Source: Paenibacillus turpanensis
GTDB lineage: Bacteria > Bacillota > Bacilli > Paenibacillales > YIM-B00363
Direction: 5' to 3'
DNA length: 64,000 bases
NCBI RefSeq assembly: GCF_011421635.1
Contig: NZ_WTLI01000005.1
Location: 164,900-228,899 of the forward strand
Position 1 is the first letter of the stretch; each line of letters begins with the position of its first letter. Position numbers and translations under genes: made by a program. Shown piece after piece: positions 61,915 through 64,000 of this stretch. A model generated the notes under the pieces. That model did no database searches. It was not told the DNA's origin and worked only from the letters and a program-made list of their open reading frames with translations.

Positions 61915-63528
61915 CTATTCGATCCACTTCCATTCTTCGATGTTGTCCGTCACCGGCCAGCCGTGACCGTGAGGATGAATCTTTTGCTTGCCGATGCTTA
62001 AATTTTCACGAACGAGATACAAGTGGTTCAGGTTCACCAGCCACGCCCAAGGTGCGTCGCCTTTCGCACTTAGACCCGTTTCACCATCCCATTGAGCCTT
62101 TTTCCACCAGTTATTGGCTTCCTCCTCGCTCCGAGCCCGTAACGCTCGATCCATGTATTCGTCGACCTTCACATTGTTGTAATAGCCCGGATTGTAGTAC
62201 TCCGCCCCAGCGTATTTGCTGTGGTAAAGGTTATACATTTCCAGCGGGTCATGGCTGCCCCAGCCGAAAAGCACAGCGTTTGAATGCATCAGCTTCTCCA
62301 GCTCATCCCAGCTTTTTCCCTCAACACGAATGCGGATGCCGATTTCCTTGATCAGGTCTGCGGCGGCGATCGCCAACGACTGGCGGATCGTATCGCTTGA
62401 AGGATAAAGCAGCATAAATTCCGCCTGCAGGTTGCCTTTCTCTACGATGCCGTCCCCATTCGTGTCGCTCCATCCGGCATCGCGGAGCAGCTTTTTCGCG
62501 CCTTCGATATCTCCGTCCTTCACGGCTGCCTCCGGGTTATACCACGGGAGACCGTCATTGACGGTGTAGGCCGGCGTTCCATAACCCTCCAACAGACCCT
62601 GCACCAGCTGCTCCCGGTCAATCGCGATATTGACCGCTTTCCGAATGGCCGGATCGGACGTAACCTTGTTACCGATTGGATGGCCTTCTTCCGTGCGCTC
62701 TCCTTCGGGCGTAACCGGGAACATAATTCCACGGTTGTCGACGGTCTGCACGGCCTCCAGCTTCATGCCGGGCACCTGCTGCTTGCTGAACGAGGCGGGG
62801 ATGTACGCCACATCGACCTTGCCTGCCTTCGCGGCTGCATAAGCAGCGTCTTCACTTAAGAATAGGAACGTAATCTTCTGGAAAAATGGTTTTGTGCCGT
62901 AGTAATTCGGGTTCGCCTCAACAATAAGCTGCTGGCCTTTGTCCCACTGCACTAGCTTATACGGTCCCGAGCCAATTGGCTGCTGCGCGTACTGCTTGCC
63001 GTGTGCATGCTTCGGTACGATGCCTGTGCTGACCAGCATTTGCAGGAAGGTGGATTGCGGCTCCTTCAGCGTAAATGTGACAGAATGCTCGTCTTGTGCT
63101 TCCACAAGCTGAAGGTTGCTCAAATCAATCGTCGAGCCGCTTTGGGCCGCCGCTTGGAACGTGTATACTACATCCGCTGAAGTTAAGGGCTTTCCATCAG
63201 AGAACAACGCATCCTTGCGCAGCTTGACGGTCCACACCCTACCGTCCTGACTGACCTCGTAACCCTCCCCCAGATCGTTAACGATCTTCAAGTTATGATC
63301 GCGCTTGAGCAGCGTGCTCTGAAATAAAGGCGAGCCGTAGCGCCCCCAGCCTGTTGTCGGATCAAAGCCGGTTTCCGGCTCGGAACCGACGGCGAGCATG
63401 AGCTCATCCTTTGCAGCTGGCGGCTGCTCCCCGCCCTGCTTGGAAAAACAGCCCGATAAAACAAGAGAAATTATAATCGTACAGATCAAAATCAAAGGAA
63501 TTCGATGCTTGATCAACCGACTCACCAC
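61915..63528 (-). CDS. Nickel/peptide ABC transporter substrate-binding lipoprotein (NikA/NikZ type)
   Basis: 537 residues with a lipoprotein signal (LICTIIISLVLSGC, Cys27). The family 5 binding fold follows, with GYEVSQDGRVWTVKLRKDAL, LTSADVVYTFQAA, GSGPYKLVQWDKGQQLIVEA and AIRKAVNIAIDREQLVQGLL. The C-terminus contains two close His-Gly pairs (KIHPHGHGWPVTDNIEEW), a feature I associate with NikZ-type nickel-binding proteins. GTG starts at 63528 or 63525 both lie close to AGGAG; a TTG further in is also possible. The NikR-like operator upstream supports nickel over peptides. Confidence 0.9.
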   Translation of the reverse strand: MVSRLIKHRIPLILICTIIISLVLSGCFSKQGGEQPPAAKDELMLAVGSEPETGFDPTTGWGRYGSPLFQSTLLKRDHNLKIVNDLGEGYEVSQDGRVWTVKLRKDALFSDGKPLTSADVVYTFQAAAQSGSTIDLSNLQLVEAQDEHSVTFTLKEPQSTFLQMLVSTGIVPKHAHGKQYAQQPIGSGPYKLVQWDKGQQLIVEANPNYYGTKPFFQKITFLFLSEDAAYAAAKAGKVDVAYIPASFSKQQVPGMKLEAVQTVDNRGIMFPVTPEGERTEEGHPIGNKVTSDPAIRKAVNIAIDREQLVQGLLEGYGTPAYTVNDGLPWYNPEAAVKDGDIEGAKKLLRDAGWSDTNGDGIVEKGNLQAEFMLLYPSSDTIRQSLAIAAADLIKEIGIRIRVEGKSWDELEKLMHSNAVLFGWGSHDPLEMYNLYHSKYAGAEYYNPGYYNNVKVDEYMDRALRARSEEEANNWWKKAQWDGETGLSAKGDAPWAWLVNLNHLYLVRENLSIGKQKIHPHGHGWPVTDNIEEWKWIE

Positions 63529-63545
63529 TCCTACCCACTATTCTA

Positions 63546-63582
63546 TGTATAATTGTGTTACGAACGTTAGTAATTGTAACAC
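63546..63582 (-). promoter_or_regulatory. Promoter with NikR-like operator before the nickel transporter
   Basis: GTGTTAC (63555-63561) and GTAACAC (63576-63582) are perfect complements 14 bases apart, extended by one more matching base on each side. This equals the GTGTTAC-N13/14-GTAACAC form reported for Geobacter-type NikR. It covers a -35 (TTACTA, 63573-63568) upstream of a -10 (TATACA, 63551-63546), the layout of a repressor site. Confidence 0.75.
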
Positions 63583-63612
63583 ACGTTGGCATGGGAGTCA
63601 TTTTAAAAATGC

Positions 63613-63651
63613 ACAAACTCCCCTGCTTCGAATAGAAACAAGGGAGTTTGT
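63613..63651 (-). terminator. Terminator of the surface-protein gene
   Basis: ACAAACTCCC and GGGAGTTTGT form a 10-bp stem with a 19-base loop, followed on the minus strand by GCATTTTTA. It lies 27 bases past the stop at 63678. Confidence 0.75.
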
Positions 63652-63677
63652 CATTCATATGAACTGAAACGTAATGC

Positions 63678-64000
63678 TTATTTTGCTTTTACATGCGCAA
63701 TGATACGGTTTTTCTCATAAGTGAGAGTAACTTCGTAACCATCAGCGATCACACTGTCAAATTCTCCTAAAATCGTATTTGCAGTAATAAGGGTAATGTT
63801 CTTGGAGCCTTCGATCTTATAGTCAGAGAAATCTAAGTTTAAAACTCCACCATCAAGATGCAGGCTTCCATCAACCGTAATTTGACTGCTGTCATCATCC
63901 ATTGCAAGCGTTAACGTCCCCGCATCCATCGTGAAATGGCGATCTAAAGCTAAGGCGCCATCCACATCAACTACAACGGTTCCATTCTCGACATAAAGAT
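63678..64000 (-). CDS. C-terminal part of a repeat-type surface protein (partial)
   Basis: The open frame has no stop up to the window edge, so only about 106 C-terminal residues are visible. They form short beta-strand repeats rich in Gly, Asp and Leu (GTLTLAMDDDSSQITVDGSL, HLDGGVLNLDFSDYKIEGSK). The end, ILGEFDSVIADGYEVTLTYE plus KNRIIAHVKAK, resembles the right-handed beta-helix/autotransporter-like passenger ends also found in Gram-positive exported proteins. No anchor motif follows. The N-terminus, signal and function are outside the window. Confidence 0.75.
   Translation of the reverse strand, partial: LYVENGTVVVDVDGALALDRHFTMDAGTLTLAMDDDSSQITVDGSLHLDGGVLNLDFSDYKIEGSKNITLITANTILGEFDSVIADGYEVTLTYEKNRIIAHVKAK

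Noticed and set aside
58394..63528. Reading the Opp/Nik-like ABC operon as the importer of the Zur-controlled metallophore (Cnt-like).
   Set aside because: It is 31 kb away, has no Zur box, and carries a NikR-type operator. Nickel uptake is the simpler reading, though a nickel-metallophore substrate is still possible.
63555..63582. Zur box in the nickel-transporter promoter.
   Set aside because: The 7-1-7 Zur pattern is not met in any register, while the NikR-type arms match perfectly.
1..64000. tRNA, rRNA, CRISPR arrays, prophage or integrase attachment sites.
   Set aside because: None could be recognised by eye on either strand. The inverted repeats found are terminators or operators.

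Overview
The window looks like chromosomal DNA of a Paenibacillus-type Firmicute, judged from gene content alone. It has paired YesM/YesN-type sensor kinases and AraC-type regulators beside CUT1 sugar ABC transporters, CcpA (cre)-like sites, Gram-positive Shine-Dalgarno sequences, a sporulation-type PAS kinase, and opine-metallophore genes of the kind known from Paenibacillus (bacillopaline). I see no rRNA, tRNA, CRISPR array or intact mobile element. Two small gene remnants are present: an IS1595-like transposase fragment and an acetyltransferase fragment.

Layout. 0-6.8 kb: a minus-strand sugar ABC operon with its own two-component system. 7.0-11.3 kb: an ABC-2 exporter divergent from an OmpR-type two-component system. 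11.5-14.8 kb: a MATE transporter with a putative Zur site, a MOSC protein behind a ZTP riboswitch, and a TauE-type permease. 15.0-24.5 kb: a second two-component/ABC cassette ending in a GH42 beta-galactosidase, with cre-like sites. 24.7-27.1 kb: opine-metallophore genes (nicotianamine synthase-like and opine dehydrogenase) behind a promoter flanked by two Zur boxes. 27.1-29.3 kb: an EF-G-binding protein with a PadR regulator, and UppP. 29.5-35.5 kb: spermidine synthase-like protein, PAS kinase, lipoprotein plus a small membrane protein, and a YcdB/stalk-domain protein. 35.5-40.4 kb: small and hypothetical genes, a nitroreductase and an SMP-30 lactonase. 40.7-45.7 kb: an RND efflux operon with its TetR regulator and a palindromic operator. 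46-48 kb: a Fur-controlled flavodoxin coupled to a beta-propeller-like gene. 48.2-51.5 kb: two exported proteins. 51.7-56.7 kb: an FNR-type operon of thiG, thiH and two SPASM radical-SAM enzymes, with a 27-residue peptide gene between the latter two. 56.9-58.1 kb: a glycosyltransferase. 58.4-63.5 kb: a nickel-type ABC transporter with a NikR-like operator. The window ends inside a repeat-type surface protein.

A recurring theme is metal- and oxygen-responsive control visible in the DNA: Zur-like sites before the metallophore synthase and a MATE transporter with identical geometry, Fur boxes before flavodoxin, a NikR-like site before the nickel-type transporter, and an FNR box at exactly -41.5 before the radical-SAM operon. 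The most promising undescribed candidates are the anaerobic thiGH/radical-SAM/short-peptide operon, the proposed MATE exporter for the metallophore, and the ZTP-riboswitch control of a MOSC protein. All functional statements rest on reading motifs and remembered family knowledge; no database search was run.
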